From: Apus apus
Lineage: Eukaryota; Chordata; Aves; Apodiformes; Apodidae
NCBI RefSeq assembly: GCF_020740795.1
Contig: NC_067304.1
Coordinates: 3,090,056 to 3,154,055, forward strand
Direction: 5' to 3'
DNA length: 64,000 nucleotides
Part shown: one piece after another, positions 46,583 to 58,559 of the stretch
Position numbering within the stretch: position 1 is the stretch's first letter
Layout of the letters: the number at the start of each line of letters is the position of its first letter
Position numbers and translations under genes: made by a program
Notes under the pieces: model-generated
What the model was told of the DNA's origin: nothing
Database searches by the model: none
Seen by the model: the letters and a program-made list of their open reading frames with translations, nothing else

Positions 46583-48358
46583 GAGAAACTGATTTGGCCC
46601 GTGGTGGCTGTCAGGGGCAGTGCTACAGCTCTGATGCTCACCCCCAAATTAGAAGCCTTGCTGGGGGACATCTCAGGGCCTGGCCAAGAGTCAGGCAGAG
46701 CAGGATTTCAGCCCTTCACACTCTCCCTACGTGCTCTCTGCCTGCCTGCGGCTGAAATTCAGCTTCAGACACACGTTGGCTTCTATCTCCTGCTTTTTAT
46801 GCAACCCACTTGCCAAAACCCCCCGAGCACAGAGCGACTTGGAGGGAAAAGAACAGGACATGGAGACAAATGCTCAGTGTTGCTGGCACAGGGAGCTCAT
46901 TTTCCCTTGATTCCTTGACATTGCAATTGATGCTCAGCTTAATGGACTCTTCTACCACTGCCAGTTTGCTGTTAAAATTACTCCCAATTATGGCAAATGT
47001 TTAACTTTAGGCATGAGCAGAACTGCAAGCAACTCCAGTTTGTACATCATATTTTTGTGAAGCTTCTAACCTCTGCTGCATAAAGCAGGGAGAGTTTCAG
47101 GGGGGCCCTGCAGATTGCAAATTGCTACAGGGAATGCAGAATTGATTTATTTTTTTTAATTATTATTAATTTTTTTTTTTGCATTATAATGGCAGGGAGG
47201 GAGGTTTCCAGCTGTGATTTTTATTTTCATTTCTCCTCATTTTGCATTGCCAATCAGGACACGCCAAGAGCTGCTTTTATGGACTGCACAAACCTAGAGC
47301 AAAAAGGTGCCTGTTGCTCTGGTGCTTCCACTGAAGAAGTTTTGGAGTCAGGTGCCTTGTTTTCAGCTCTCTGTTCCCTTTCCCTTTTGAGTACTTTTGC
47401 ATAATTAAGAGGTGAACCTGGCAGACAGCATCCAGCTAATACAGATATGATTAATTTTCATCTTCCCTTTTGATTTTAAAGGTTGTCCTTTCCAATGCAG
47501 AGAGAGCATCATCACAGATGGGTGGGAAACCTGCCAGCCAGCCACGTTTTTGAGGTAAAAGGGGACAAGACATGGGAAAGTTTAATGCTTTGAAAAAGTG
47601 ACCTTTCTTGGTAATTAATTTGTCACTTCCCGACTCCATCTGCTGACTCGTCAGCTGCATCCATCAGAACCATGCAGAAAGTGCTGAAAAAGTCAATTGA
47701 AATGAGAACGGGTGTCAAACAGGCTTTGTGCAAACTCTTTAGTAAAGGGAGAAGGGGAAAAAAACCAAACAAAACCTGTCATGTAATGTCCTTTTAGTCA
47801 ACACACACACACGTGGTTCTGGGGAGGAAAACTATGCTGGGAAGTTTTCTAGATAGGGTTGGTTTATTCCCTGGTGATAAGCTGCAGTAAATGCACGGGG
47901 ATCTGGGCAGCATCATGGTGACTGCTACATTTTTTAAGGAGGGGTTTGGCCCAGATTGAGTGTTATTGACTGTGGTGGCAGCAGCAAGTCCCTGGTGAGG
48001 CCCAAGATGCAGTGCAGTGTGTACACGTATCGACGGGCTGTGGTGGAGCTGGGGGAGGCAGGTCATTGTTCTGGCTTTGGGCAAAGCTCTTTTCCCCTCC
48101 TTCCCAGCAGGTGCTGCCAGTGCTTAGCTCTCCACCAGGCAGGCAGGAATGCTGCTGTGCACCCCTGCTACAACACCCCACAAAGCCATTTGGTGCAGGA
48201 GGGTTTCATTGCTTCCCCAGCTCAGTTTTGCCTCTGCCATCTCACCTGGTTGTGCTCAGGTTTCCTCGCCCGTCCCTGAGAAGCACCAGGACCTTCCTGG
48301 CTTGATCCCAAACCCTCCAGCATCAGCATCTGTCTGATGGTCTTGGGAGAGAAAGGAT
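46583..48358. other. Intergenic, no gene seen
   Basis: AT-rich stretches lie at 46,900-47,060 (TTGCAATTGATGC, CTCCCAATTATGGC), 47,100-47,270 (includes T runs) and 47,400-47,680. A short ACAC run is near 47,802. No coding sequence is recognised. Confidence 0.5.
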
Positions 48359-48402
48359 GAGATCTTAAGCAAGTCACTTGGTTTCTCTGAAGCTCATTTG
48401 TC
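48359..48402 (+). mobile_element. MIR-like (CORE-SINE) fossil fragment
   Basis: The words AAGCAAGTCACTTGG and TTTCTCTGAAGCTCATTTG follow the MIR core, which I recall as GGGCAAGTCACTT followed by CTCTGAGCCTCAGTTTCC. The match is by eye over about 44 bases, with substitutions expected of an amniote-age repeat. Confidence 0.5.
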
Positions 48403-48873
48403 TGGAGAGAGATGTCAGTGCAGAGTTTTGTGTCCCTGAGGGGCTTCAGTGTGTCCAGGACTATGAGATGCTCAGTTAGGATGGTTAAAAGGGCCCCACG
48501 AAGACTCAAAATGGAGAAGGAGAAATCCCCTGGACTGCTTTCCTACCTCCTCGCTTGCCTGCTCAGTTTAAAAAGCTTTTTAGGGATAGATTTAGCATGC
48601 ACAGTTTTGTTTATTATTTTAATATTTAGCTCTTGGTCATGCCAGGGGATTTATGACCTTAAATCTATGCTTTTTTGTAGTGCTGGTGGGTCAAACCTCA
48701 GTCTGCATTATGGTTATTTTGTGGCATCATTGTTATTATTGTGATTTGTCCGTGTTACAGTAGAAATACAATTGAGACATGGGCATCATTTTCCTGCTGG
48801 TACACTCAGATCATAACAGTTTGATCCTGGAGGGCTCATGATCTAAGAGGACAAGCTGAAAGAGAGGAATTTC

Positions 48874-48920
48874 TTCATCTCATAGATGGGGAAACTGAGG
48901 CAGAGAGCAAGCTGGTCCAG
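48874..48920 (-). mobile_element. MIR-like (CORE-SINE) fossil fragment, opposite strand
   Basis: The plus strand contains ATAGATGGGGAAACTGAGGC followed by AGAGAGC. This matches the reverse complement of the MIR core (ACAGATGAGGAAACTGAGGC in memory). A similar but shorter phrase, GGGAAACTGAGGC, is at about 55,409. Confidence 0.5.
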
Positions 48921-49140
48921 CTGTGGGACCCACTGAAGAACAGCTGCCAGACTAAAGACTGGGGTGGGAGCCCAGGGGATCTTCCTGGAAACAGGAAACT
49001 CTCAAAAATCCAATGCAGATAACAACATTCCCAGTCCCGCAGACCCGTTTCCATGCAGGCCAGGTAGCTGTTTGTCAGCTCTGCTGGATGTGTGGGCACC
49101 TGCGCAGGTCTGTGGTCACACAGCGGTGCCTGAACATGGA

Positions 49141-49148
49141 TATAAAAG
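49141..49148 (+). promoter_or_regulatory. MLN: Candidate TATA box of MLN
   Basis: TATAAAAG is placed about 90 bases before a strong GTAAGT donor, in the right orientation and about 2 kb upstream of the first coding MLN exon. It predicts a start site near 49,170. Confidence 0.6.
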
Positions 49149-49169
49149 GTGGGAGAGGCAGCAGGACCA

Positions 49170-49231
49170 TTCAGGAGGGAACAGGAGGAAGAAGAGTCTG
49201 ACCTCCAGCACCCCGTGGCCGTGCTCACCGG
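49170..49231 (+). other. MLN: Probable non-coding exon 1 of MLN
   Basis: The stretch between the TATA box and the donor GGTAAGTGC (GT at 49232) has no ATG and is about 60 bases long. Human MLN likewise has a non-coding first exon. It would splice to the acceptor at 51161 across a 1.9 kb intron. The 5' end is inferred from the TATA position only. Confidence 0.55.
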
Positions 49232-51161
49232 GTAAGTGCTTGGCCTCTGAGCTCGGTGGGGCGGGCGCTCGGACACTGGTGTTCCCAGCACGTGTGGGCT
49301 GCAGCAGAGGGCTCTGGCAAGAAAGAGGATACAAAATCGATGCTTAGAGAAGGGGAAAGGTGCTTTCTGCTCATCCCCCCATCGCAGAGCATCGATCCCA
49401 CCAGCTCCTGCCCCCCTGCTTGTGGTGAGCACCCAGCAGGCAGCGCCGGGAGCTGCAGGGAGCTGGGGGTGCCCTCTGCTCCTGGGGAGCTGCCTGGAGC
49501 ACGAGGTGAGTCACAGACACTTCTGCTGACAGGGTTTGCTTTTTTGTGTTATTTTTTTGGAAGACAGCTGGGGAGATAAACGTGCTGTTTTCTCACACCA
49601 GTACCAGGTAGATGTTCACTCCTCCTGCCCCTAAATTAGCATTTCATCCCATTTGACTCAGAGCGGGGCGACGCCACCCCCGACCCCTGCAACCACAGGA
49701 CTTGGTTGTACTGGTGCTGAACTTGGGATCCTCCAGCTTTGTGCTTTCTCTTTGTAGCTGGGAAGCAAATTCTCTAACAACAAAGTACATTTCTGCCTGG
49801 AGAGGCACCGAGCTGGAGATCTCAGGTCTGAAAGACACGTCCTGCTTACAAAATAAGGAAGAGACATTCAGAAAAGGCATTTTTTGACTGGAGTAACATG
49901 GGGGGGGGGGGGGAGGTGTGTTTCTTTGAGGGAAGAGGGAATAAATAAATTCACAAATGGATAGTCAGTGAGAGATGAAGGGAGGTGACTGGGTTTATTT
50001 CTGTGTATATGGCAACGTTTTGGTGCTGTGATAGAAGAAATGAAAAGGTACAAAAGACTGATGCCACTGAGATAACACCACAGTATCAGGACACGGGCAT
50101 CTCGACACGCTGTGCTGCAAGGGGAGAGCCTGAGAAATCCTCTTGATCACTGCAGCAAACGTTGCATCTGGTTGGGTCACCCAGGGAGATGTCCCTGTAG
50201 AGCTGAGAGCTTCAATGACCCAGCGTGGGTGGGCAGGGGGAGGTGGCACCAGGGGGGAGAGGAGAAGGGCTGCAGCCCCCCCAGCCTGGCACACAGCAGT
50301 GCTGTGCCCAGCAAGTGCTATGGAAAGGGAATATTTATTCAGTTCCAGTGGCTTTCAGTTCAATACTACCTGATATGTATGGGAAATCTAATTTAGGGGT
50401 CAATTCTTTCTTTTCAACAATGCCCAGACCAAGAGGTTTCTGAAAGTAATTAAGGATCAGGCTCCGATCAGGTAGAGTAGTTAAGCTGTGGGACCAGACT
50501 TCATTAAATTAATCCAGTGAGAATATTTTAATCTTTAAAGAGAACATTTAATGTTTACGTAAGTCCTCTTCTGACATGAAGCTGCTGTTAAATCACTTCA
50601 GAAGGTAGTTTTTAAAGCCCTTCATACTGGGCTCTTATGGAGCCAGGCTGGCAAATGCCCTTCCCAGCCCTCTTGGACCCAGTGAGGCTTATTAAAAGAT
50701 TCAGTCCATCAAGGCAGGTTTTCAGAGGTGATGAATATGAACACAAAATTTAACAAAAAGCTGTCTCAAGGTTCTCCTCTGTTAAAGCATCACTCTGTCT
50801 CCCTTGCTGTCAGTGGGATTGATGGAGGTGTTTTGCTCTGGATGTGTGTAGGTCTTTAAACCAGTACAGCTGGAGGGCTAGAGCTTGCAGAACAGAGGGA
50901 GTCTTTAACAGTACTGAAGGGCTGGGCTGGAAGTCTCTGGAGATATTTCTCAAGAACAAATCTGTTTACAGAAAAAGGGTTGAGAGGAGAATTGTCAGTC
51001 AAGACACTTCTATTCTCAGCTCAGGAGCAACTGGAAGAGTAAATATACCTCTGGTTTGCTGGTGGATAAATTAGATTGCAGCTGATTGAAAGCCAATGGA
51101 ATTTCTTGTCAAATGGCCTTCTCCACTGTCACCCTGGTATCTTCTTTCCTGTGTTGTTCAG
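49232..51161 (+). other. MLN intron 1 (inferred)
   Basis: This interval has no recognised gene or CR1 copy. It holds a 12-base G run near 49,900-49,912 and an AT-rich island at 50,320-50,760 with several TAATTA-like words and few CpGs. The island could be regulatory. Confidence 0.5.
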
Positions 51162-51287
51162 ACTCTCATGATGGTTTCAAAGAAGGTCGTGGCCAGTTTG
51201 CTGTTGGTGTACATGGTGTCTATGCTGGCTGAACAGACCGAAGGCTTCGTGCCCTTTTTCACCCAGAGTGACTTCCAGAAAATGCAG
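51162..51287 (+). CDS. MLN: MLN exon 2: signal peptide and first 14 hormone residues
   Basis: The acceptor TTGTTCAG ends at 51161, with only six untranslated bases before the tandem ATG ATG at 51168. The coding part gives 26 signal residues, with a [10 protein letters not shown] core, and [14 protein letters not shown], then donor GTAACC. The first coding base is 51168; 51162-51167 is 5' UTR. Confidence 0.93.
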
Positions 51288-54200
51288 GTAACCCCTGGGG
51301 CTGGAGCCCTAAATAAACCAGGGAAGGTGTTTCTTCCTCCCTCATCCCCCAAGCTCTGCCAGTGCACACTGTGCCACTGTTATTCCCATCATCTGCCCCT
51401 TCTGTTCCAACAGGAGATGTTATGATAATTGGCAGGTCCTTGCTCATCCCAAAGTTCAGGGCTATGTGGATGGCAGAGACAACTTTTTAAGATGTGAGAC
51501 TGGAAAGGAAGACTCTGAACTCCTTTACATAACCCACACAGGTCTTCTAGTCCTCAACATCTGCAGCTAGTGGGTCTTTTTTTTCTTTCCTCCATGCTAG
51601 TGGCTGTAATTTTTATAGAGAAGCTGCAGCGTCCCATCACCATACTGATGGGTCTTTTTGTTGTAACAAATAATTAACCACCCTCCAGATGGTTGTCACC
51701 TCTGGGATGTGCAGAGAGGAGAATGTTTTTCTCTTTTGATGTGAAACTAATCCTGTTGAAAAGTGTCAGGCAGCCTGAGAGATTGCATCTTCTTGAACAC
51801 AGCCAAAGTGAGCTGCCCCCACACGACACAACCCATTGATACTGGGGAGAAATCTTGTTTCCACTGCTTGGGTAGCAGTTGTTTTTTGTGGGTTGCACAA
51901 TCACCTTTCAGCCTCGTTGAGGAGAATGATGAGGGACCCACACATGCTTCCCAGTTCATACATCATGACCCCTGGAGCTACGTGTCTGCTGGTGATTGAG
52001 GGTCTTCTAGATGTACGTGGGTGAAATGAGGCTTCCAGAGGCTGCCTCTCCTCCTCTGAGCAGGCATCCAAACCAAAGCGAGTGCACAGCAGGCAGTTAG
52101 TTATGGACTGAGCACAGACTTGGCTGCATTTTCCATGTCCTGTCACCTCTGTCATGTCCCAAAGCAACTTTACTTGTTCTCTTTGGACTGAGAAGAAAGG
52201 GAGGATCCTGAAGCCAAGCCTAGCCCAGTAAGTGGGAAAGGACTGACACTACAGACCTGCAGGAAGGGCTGGTAATAGGTAACATCTGCACAGAGCTCTG
52301 TGTTTGCAATGAGGCTGCCCAGGCTTTTGTGAAACTTCATGGTCCCTGCTACAGAGCAGAACTGAGAGCAGGCCTCTGGAACAGCTCTGCAAGGCCAGTG
52401 CTCTTGGCAACCACATCATGCTCCAATGTTACCTCGCACAGATCAAAGGAATCTTCTACAGTGTCCTGTTTGCTGCAGATCATGACACGCAATCTTGTAA
52501 CCTGACCTCACAGCCAGCACTGCAGCCTCTGCTCCTGGTCCCCAAGGCCGTGCTGACCACAGCTGATGGGTCCCTTCCCATGCTGTGCTGGTTCCAGGCA
52601 GCAGTTGGACCTTCGGTCCCTCTGGCTTTGTGCCCAGCTCTGCAGGCTGCTGGGTGTCACGCTGTTGATATGGGTTCGGTACCTGCAGGATGCTGTGTCC
52701 CAGCATCACTGACCCCTTTGCTCTCTCCTGTGAAGCTGCAGGAAAAGGAGAGGAACAAAGGAGGGCAGAAGAAGTCCCTGCCCTCGCTGCAGCAGCTGGA
52801 GGAGGAAGGCTTTTCCGAGCAATCCGGTGCAGGTGTCAACAAGGTCAAGACCATCCAGGTACGTTGAATGATGTGACTCTAAGGAGCCCACGGGGACACA
52901 TGGAGGGACAGGTAGCCCAGGAGTCAGCCCACAGGGCCTGGCTACAGAGGAGTGTTTGGTGGTGCTGCATGAGAAGGCAGTTATCAGGGAGCTCATAGTC
53001 ATTACAAAGGAATACCAACTATTTTCTGCCAGCCCATCAGGCAACTGAGCAAGGTTGAATCAGAGAGAGGTTTTATCTCCACCCTATAAATGATCGTGAA
53101 CATTCAGCAGCCTGGTCACCCCTCAGACTCATCTGGCTTCTTCCCCAGTAGGGGGAAGATGGAAATAACATGAGGTCTTTCTTTGCCAGGCAGTGAATAC
53201 CAGCCAACTGCAAGGCAGGAATTTTGCAGCTCAGCTTCTGCTCTGGGTTTAACTTGTCACTTTTTCACCCAGCTCCAGATTAGCTGCCTGGTGTCACCTC
53301 CAATCTCACAGTTCTCCGCACTAAGCAAGACCTTATTTACCAATTTGGGCCCTTACAGCTGCAAACACCACCCCCCCCAGTCTGTATACAGAGCAGAAAA
53401 TTTCCAATTTTAGGGATTGAAGTGCCAGCCTAAGCCCTCAAAGGTACACTTACCTGGTTAGCCAAGCCTGAAAATTGTGCTTTTCCACTTGAATACAGGG
53501 AACTTGGCCCTGTCCGTTGTCTCTGCCAGCAAAAGGAATGTGAAGGTCCACCCCCAACCATGGGAGAGACTGAGCAGGATGAATTTGGCCAAGACAGGTT
53601 AATGTGCAACTGCTCTCACAATGTGGTGCACCAACAATCAATAACAGGATTGAAACAGCAAGGATTCCCAGTTCAAAGCATTAAATAACTGGCACATCTC
53701 AGGGTCTAACACCTCCCCACTGCAACCAGCAGCTTTCCTGTGCCTCCAGCCATGACCAGAATAACTCTATTTGCTTTGGGTATATCTGAGCCACAGCTGG
53801 CTCCAAGTCAGTCAAAGTCTGGAGGCAGGATGATGTCGCATCCTCAGTCTTTGCTAAGGCAGGGTGCTTCACCAGCCTCAGCAAAGCTGATGGCTTGAAG
53901 GGTCAAGGTGTGAGGCAGTGGAGGATTATAAGGCTCAGAAATTATTTTCTTCTTTACAGTCTCTGTTGCCAGGAGGTGCCTTTATCTGTGTTTCTGAGTC
54001 AGCCTGTAGGTGATCTAGCACAGGAAAACTTTGGCACTCTGAGCAGCACAAGATTGTGTTGACTTGAAAATGTTGCTTTTCCTCATATGAGGAGCACCCT
54101 CTTCCCTTCAAACCAGCCCTGGACCCTCTGCTGACTTGAGACAAGCGGGGTCCAAAGCAGCCCAGCCTGCCTCCCTGTGCTTCCCTCAGTTTTCCTTCTG

Positions 54201-55093
54201 ACTTTTCTGGCTTCCTCCCCAGCTAGCTGTTCCTGTCAGAGCTGGGATGTGGCTCACCCCAAGGCAGCTGGAAAAATACCAAGACGTCCTGGAGAAACTG
54301 CTAGCAGAGATGTTACAGGACACCCCAGACGGTACTGTCAGGAGGTTGATTTCTGCCTTGGGAATTCTGCCTTTCCCTCCTCTCACCAGCTCATCATCAC
54401 AGAGATATTTATATTCCTCAGAAGGGCTTTTGTGTCATGTTTGCTCACTTTAGAGTCCTCAGATACCCCACCCGTTCTCATGTACACCTTCTTCTGGGAA
54501 GGTTATTCCCTCTCGCAGGGCGCTGCCTGTGCCCTAGAGCTGATGATCAATGTCTGCAGCCCTGCAACCCTTCCCAGCAGCATTTCATGGTGCTGCTTCC
54601 CACTTCCCTCCTCCTCCTCCCCCCAAAAAACCTCCTCAGTCTTCAGGGTGCAATTTCCAACAGAGCTGGTAACACAAGCTACACCTGAAGGCAGCTCAGC
54701 ACCTGTAGTCAGAGCTGAACCCCTTGCTCCCTGCACTCACAATTACAGTTAGAATGAGCTGCACTTCCAGGTGTTGAGTGCTGCCAAATCCAGCCCTGGG
54801 CTTTGCCCTTTGTGTATGGGAATTGCTCCAGGAATTATCCAGGGGAGGTCTGTGATGCAGCTATTCCTGCCTGCAGACTCCAGGAGTGGTAGATCGGGTC
54901 TTTGGACCTTTGTCTTATCTGTCCCAAACAAAAGGGTCCCCTCTGTCCTAGCAGGAGGTGTTTGGCTGGGATGATTTCATTTTGCTTTTGAGCTGGGTAC
55001 CTGAGGAGGAAACAATTGATAAAGCCTAGGAAAGGCTGAATGACAAATTTAAGGACACTTGTTCTCTCCCCTCTTTTCTTTTTAGCTGACTGA
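51168..55093 (+). CDS. MLN: Prepromotilin, complete coding sequence, 4 coding exons
   Basis: This gene encodes the precursor of motilin, the peptide hormone of upper-gut endocrine cells that acts on the motilin receptor to drive fasting contractions. Coding exons are 51168-51287, 52742-52858, 54223-54331 and 55086-55093 (120, 117, 109 and 8 bp), giving 117 residues against 115 in human. All introns are GT-AG. Residues 1-26 are a signal peptide with a hydrophobic core. The mature peptide starts FVPFFTQSD at residue 27 and is followed by a KK processing site at 50-51. The rest is the motilin-associated peptide with the conserved RQLEKY and LLAEML segments. Splitting of the hormone between exons 2 and 3, after KMQ, matches human MLN. 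The predicted hormone has GGQ before KK where chicken and human have GQ, as I recall them, making 23 residues instead of 22. A second ATG directly follows the first; either could start translation. Confidence 0.95.
52742..52858 (+). CDS. MLN: MLN exon 3: rest of the hormone, KK site, linker
   Basis: After acceptor GCTGCAG the exon reads [12 protein letters not shown] and continues through an acidic, glutamine-rich linker to KTIQ, ending in phase 0 before GTACGT. EKERNKG is the canonical C-terminal half of motilin. The doubled glycine codon (GGA GGG) at 52760-52765 is the unusual feature. Confidence 0.94.
54223..54331 (+). CDS. MLN: MLN exon 4: motilin-associated peptide C-terminal part
   Basis: This exon gives 36 residues containing [18 protein letters not shown], closely matching the human RQLEKY...LLSEML segment, the best conserved part of the associated peptide across motilin and ghrelin precursors. 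It ends one base into a codon before GTACTG. Confidence 0.92.
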
Positions 55094-55225
55094 TACCTGC
55101 AGACTCCAAAGAGAAAGCGACGTAGCTCACTAGGGCTAAAAGGCTCCACTTATGTAAACAAAATCTGTAAAAGAGATTAACAACAAAACCTGAGGTGAGA
55201 TAATAAAATGTGCAGTATAATTAAA
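55086..55225 (+). CDS. MLN: MLN exon 5: last two residues, stop, 3' UTR
   Basis: After acceptor CTTTTTAG the exon completes an Ala codon, adds Asp and stops with TGA at 55091-55093. An AATAAA signal at 55202-55207 lies 109 bases after the stop, giving a short 3' UTR ending near 55,225. A tiny coding part in the last exon fits the usual five-exon motilin gene. Confidence 0.8.
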
Positions 55226-58200
55226 TGGAGGATTGGTGCCTTCTTTTCTGCATGCCTCTCAGCCAGATGGCAAGTGTGGGAAAGAAGAGAGGGAGGGTTT
55301 CCAGTTCTAGAGAACGTCCCTGTCCTTCTGAGAAGTGCCAAGCGTGTTGCAAAGCCTGAGTAATCAGTCTTTGTGGACTGGTAAGTTCTAGCCCTTCCTT
55401 ATGGCAGTGAGGGAAACTGAGGCAAATGTTTACTGGATCTCCTTGTCAAACTGGTGACATAAATGAAGGATGAGGAGTGTCTTATCTGTGCTTTTATACC
55501 CCTCTTACTCACCCTGGTGATATAAATCTGGTAATTAAGATGTATCGTGAGAAGCACCTCTCCCATAGCTGTGGTGAGGAGAGGCACAGCACCTGTGAAA
55601 CAAGGCAGAGCTCTGGCCTGATTTCTGCCTCTCAAACCTAGAGGTGAAATCGTGATTCCACTTGAATATCCTGCTCTCCATTTGCATCCCTTTGGAGCTG
55701 CTCCTCTAGGTTGGCAGCAGGAAACCCAACATATGTAAAGTAAGAACGGATGAGATCAATGGTATGAATGTGAATATATCCAAATTCAATCCAATTTTAT
55801 CCTCCTAAACTAACACAAATGCTGTCCTCACTGTGGCTCATTTAAATAGCTGTGTTTGTGCTAGAGCAACACTCCTTGGTACACTCTCTGCTGCAAACCA
55901 TCCCTTAGGAGAAAAGAAATCTCCCAATGTATAATGCAACATCCAGCATGGAGTGGATTCCAGCTTTAATATGCAATTCAAAGGCACATTTCTAGTCCAT
56001 GGACTGATCAGCTCAGTGTAACTCACAGTTTGCAAGGATTATTGCTGAGGCAGGTTTAGCTATGGAATCACTATAAATGAGCCTGAGCGGCTGGAAGATA
56101 GAAAATAATACATTCCATTAGGCTGCAAGTGAAAAAAAATTGCCTGTATTGCTAGGCTAGGAGCTCAGCTAGTGAGAATCAGTCTGCAGTGGAGTGGTGT
56201 CCATGGGAGATCCAGCATGGAAATCACCAGAGGAGCTGCACCACGTTTACACTGGTGTCCATCAGAGACGAGACTGTTTGCTTCAAAGGGGGAACTGTCA
56301 ACTCATTCCTTCTGAAAGAACCAAACCTTCACCCCAGGTTTAAGTTGTAGGAAAACAAGGAGAGTGTTTGCCTTGAGGGGCAAACTGTTCCTAAAAACCC
56401 TCCATAACCTTCAGTGTGGGTCAGAGCTGTCTCTGCAGCATCCCTTCTTGTCCAAATGCCTCTCAAATTGTCTCCCAGGCTGACAGCTCCCCCGTGCCAT
56501 CTAGGAAGGAAGCAGGTAGGAAGACCTTGCTAGTCCAGAAACTAAATGAGAGTTTAGTGCAGGATGAGCAGCTGAACAGTTGGGAGAAAGAGGCAGGGAA
56601 AGGAGGAGGAGAGAAAAGAATTAAATCAGCACTGGCTTTCTAACCTAATAAGAAGCTTGGCGGGCCGAGGACATGACATACGATCGGGAGGATGAGAAGC
56701 AGTGTTCTTGGGTCACACCTGTGCTGTGGCTGTGAGTGACAGGGTGTTAAATTGGCACAGTCAGCTCCCAAGGAAGCTCTGACACTTCCCCTGATGACAT
56801 ATGCAGGACTGTTGTCCAAATGCCATGGGATAAACAGAGGAGGTGGGATGGTGAGGGTTTTTTTCAGCAGCCCCTCAGTCAGAGGTGGAAGGGTTCATCT
56901 GCTGCCCGTGCTTTTTGGGGTGCAGCATGCTCCCTTCTTCAGGTGTCTTGTGAAGATGGTGCAGATCTATTTCTGTCCTTCTGCTTGCACCAGTCCTGTC
57001 TTGATGCTTCACGAGGAGGAGCAGACGGCACAGCACGCCTGCTCTTCCTGTTGAAGATGTGAGTCACTGCCAGCAGGCCCAAGGCAGCTGCTGGGCTAGC
57101 AGGGAAGGTGGAGGCTGTGCCTTCTTGCCGTCCCATCTTCCCACATCCAGCTCAGGATATTTGCAGCCAAGATATTCCAGAGCTGTGACGTGGGCTGGGA
57201 AATGGGCTTTTCACAGCATCTCTGAGCATCGCAGCCCATCTGCAGCACCTGCAGGCCATGCTCTCCCTGGCAGCCCTCGCTGCTGCCCAGAGCTGTGAGG
57301 ATGGTGAAGAAGAGCAGAAAATCCACCTCCTCATCAGCACTGGGGGCAGGGTGATGGGAACAAAGAGGTGCTTCTCCATGTGGATATAGGCTCTGTCGTA
57401 TCTGAGAGATAGAGAGCTGTCTTCTGCTGCCATGGTGTCCAGGTAGCTTCCTGGGGAGGCAGGGATGCTCCCAAGGGTTGTCTTGCTGGGGAGGAAGGGA
57501 GAGGGGTTGTGGATTTCCCTCTATAGAAAAGAGGAATCGAATCTGTTCCTGCCGAGCATTGGTGCTTCCAACTCTCCTTTCAGAAAGGAATCACAGCTTT
57601 CCCCCAGCTCCTCAATTCTTGAACACCGCTCCCATGTCCTCCGCTACGAAGGTCACACAGCGAGGCTGCGGGGCCAGACTCTCTCCTGGTGTAACTTCCC
57701 TGATCTCCAGAAACAAAAAGTTAAAAGGATGGGTTTGAGTTTCTTGCTGTTGTGCTTTTTTTTTTTTTTTTTTTTCCCAAAGCAAGTTCCACTTAAGCCA
57801 TGAGCTCAGATCAGCTCAGGTTTAGATGCCAGCATGCATCTGCATGTCTAGGCAGAGCTTCTCTGAGCTGAAAGCTTACAAAAACTGTGAACTAAGAGCA
57901 TGTTCTGATTCGGTACTTACATTAGACACCAGTCCAAACTATTAACTGACAGCTGTGCTTTCCAGCTAGTGAGCAGGGGAGGCTTGGCTTAGCACGTTCA
58001 CACCTCCCATCGGAACTGAGTCTGCTCTTTTGGTGGGCTCCTTAGCCTCTATGAAGCGTGTATTTCTTGTTGCTAACCAGATGAACAGATCTCAGCACCT
58101 TGTTGCTGCTTAATTGTGTGAATCAGGAAGAGCAAGACGAGCTTCTCCTCACGCCCTGGACGAGAAGGGCACAGCAGCAAAGTGAGTGTGAAAGGAGGGG

Positions 58201-58369
58201 TATCCCTAAAGAAGCTGTTATGCCACGAAGGCAGAAAACCACGCGGGTCCAGGCTGAGCTCTCCCAGCTCCCACTGGCTGCAAGTCCCACTCCTGTGGGA
58301 CAACTGAGCTTCCACCACACCAGCATCACGTATTGATCATAAAAAGGGGTGCTGCACAGACAGCCCGCA
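55226..58369. other. Intergenic between MLN and LEMD2, no gene seen
   Basis: The interval contains unrecognised short frames and a 22-base T run near 57,756. The sequence is more AT-rich than the left part of the window up to about 56,200. No CR1 copy is present. Confidence 0.55.
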
Positions 58370-58515
58370 CGCATCCGTCGCTACTTTTTCATTACCTTTA
58401 TAATTAAATTCCGATATTATGCCACGGTACTTCAGCCACTTTCATTACTTTCTTTATAGGCAGCAGCAGGAAAAAGCAATTACCGTACATCACGGCCTCG
58501 CCACAATAAATGTTC
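58370..58515. promoter_or_regulatory. Candidate conserved element upstream of LEMD2
   Basis: This is an AT-rich stretch that nevertheless retains CpGs (for example CCGATATTATG, CACGGTAC, TTACCGTACATCACGG). It lies between GC-rich flanks about 600 bases upstream of the LEMD2 ATG. Retained CpG in AT-rich DNA suggests constraint; this is inference without alignment. Confidence 0.35.
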
Positions 58516-58559
58516 CAAGTTGATGGTGGGTTTTGCCTTTTTAGGGGACAAAGTGTGGA

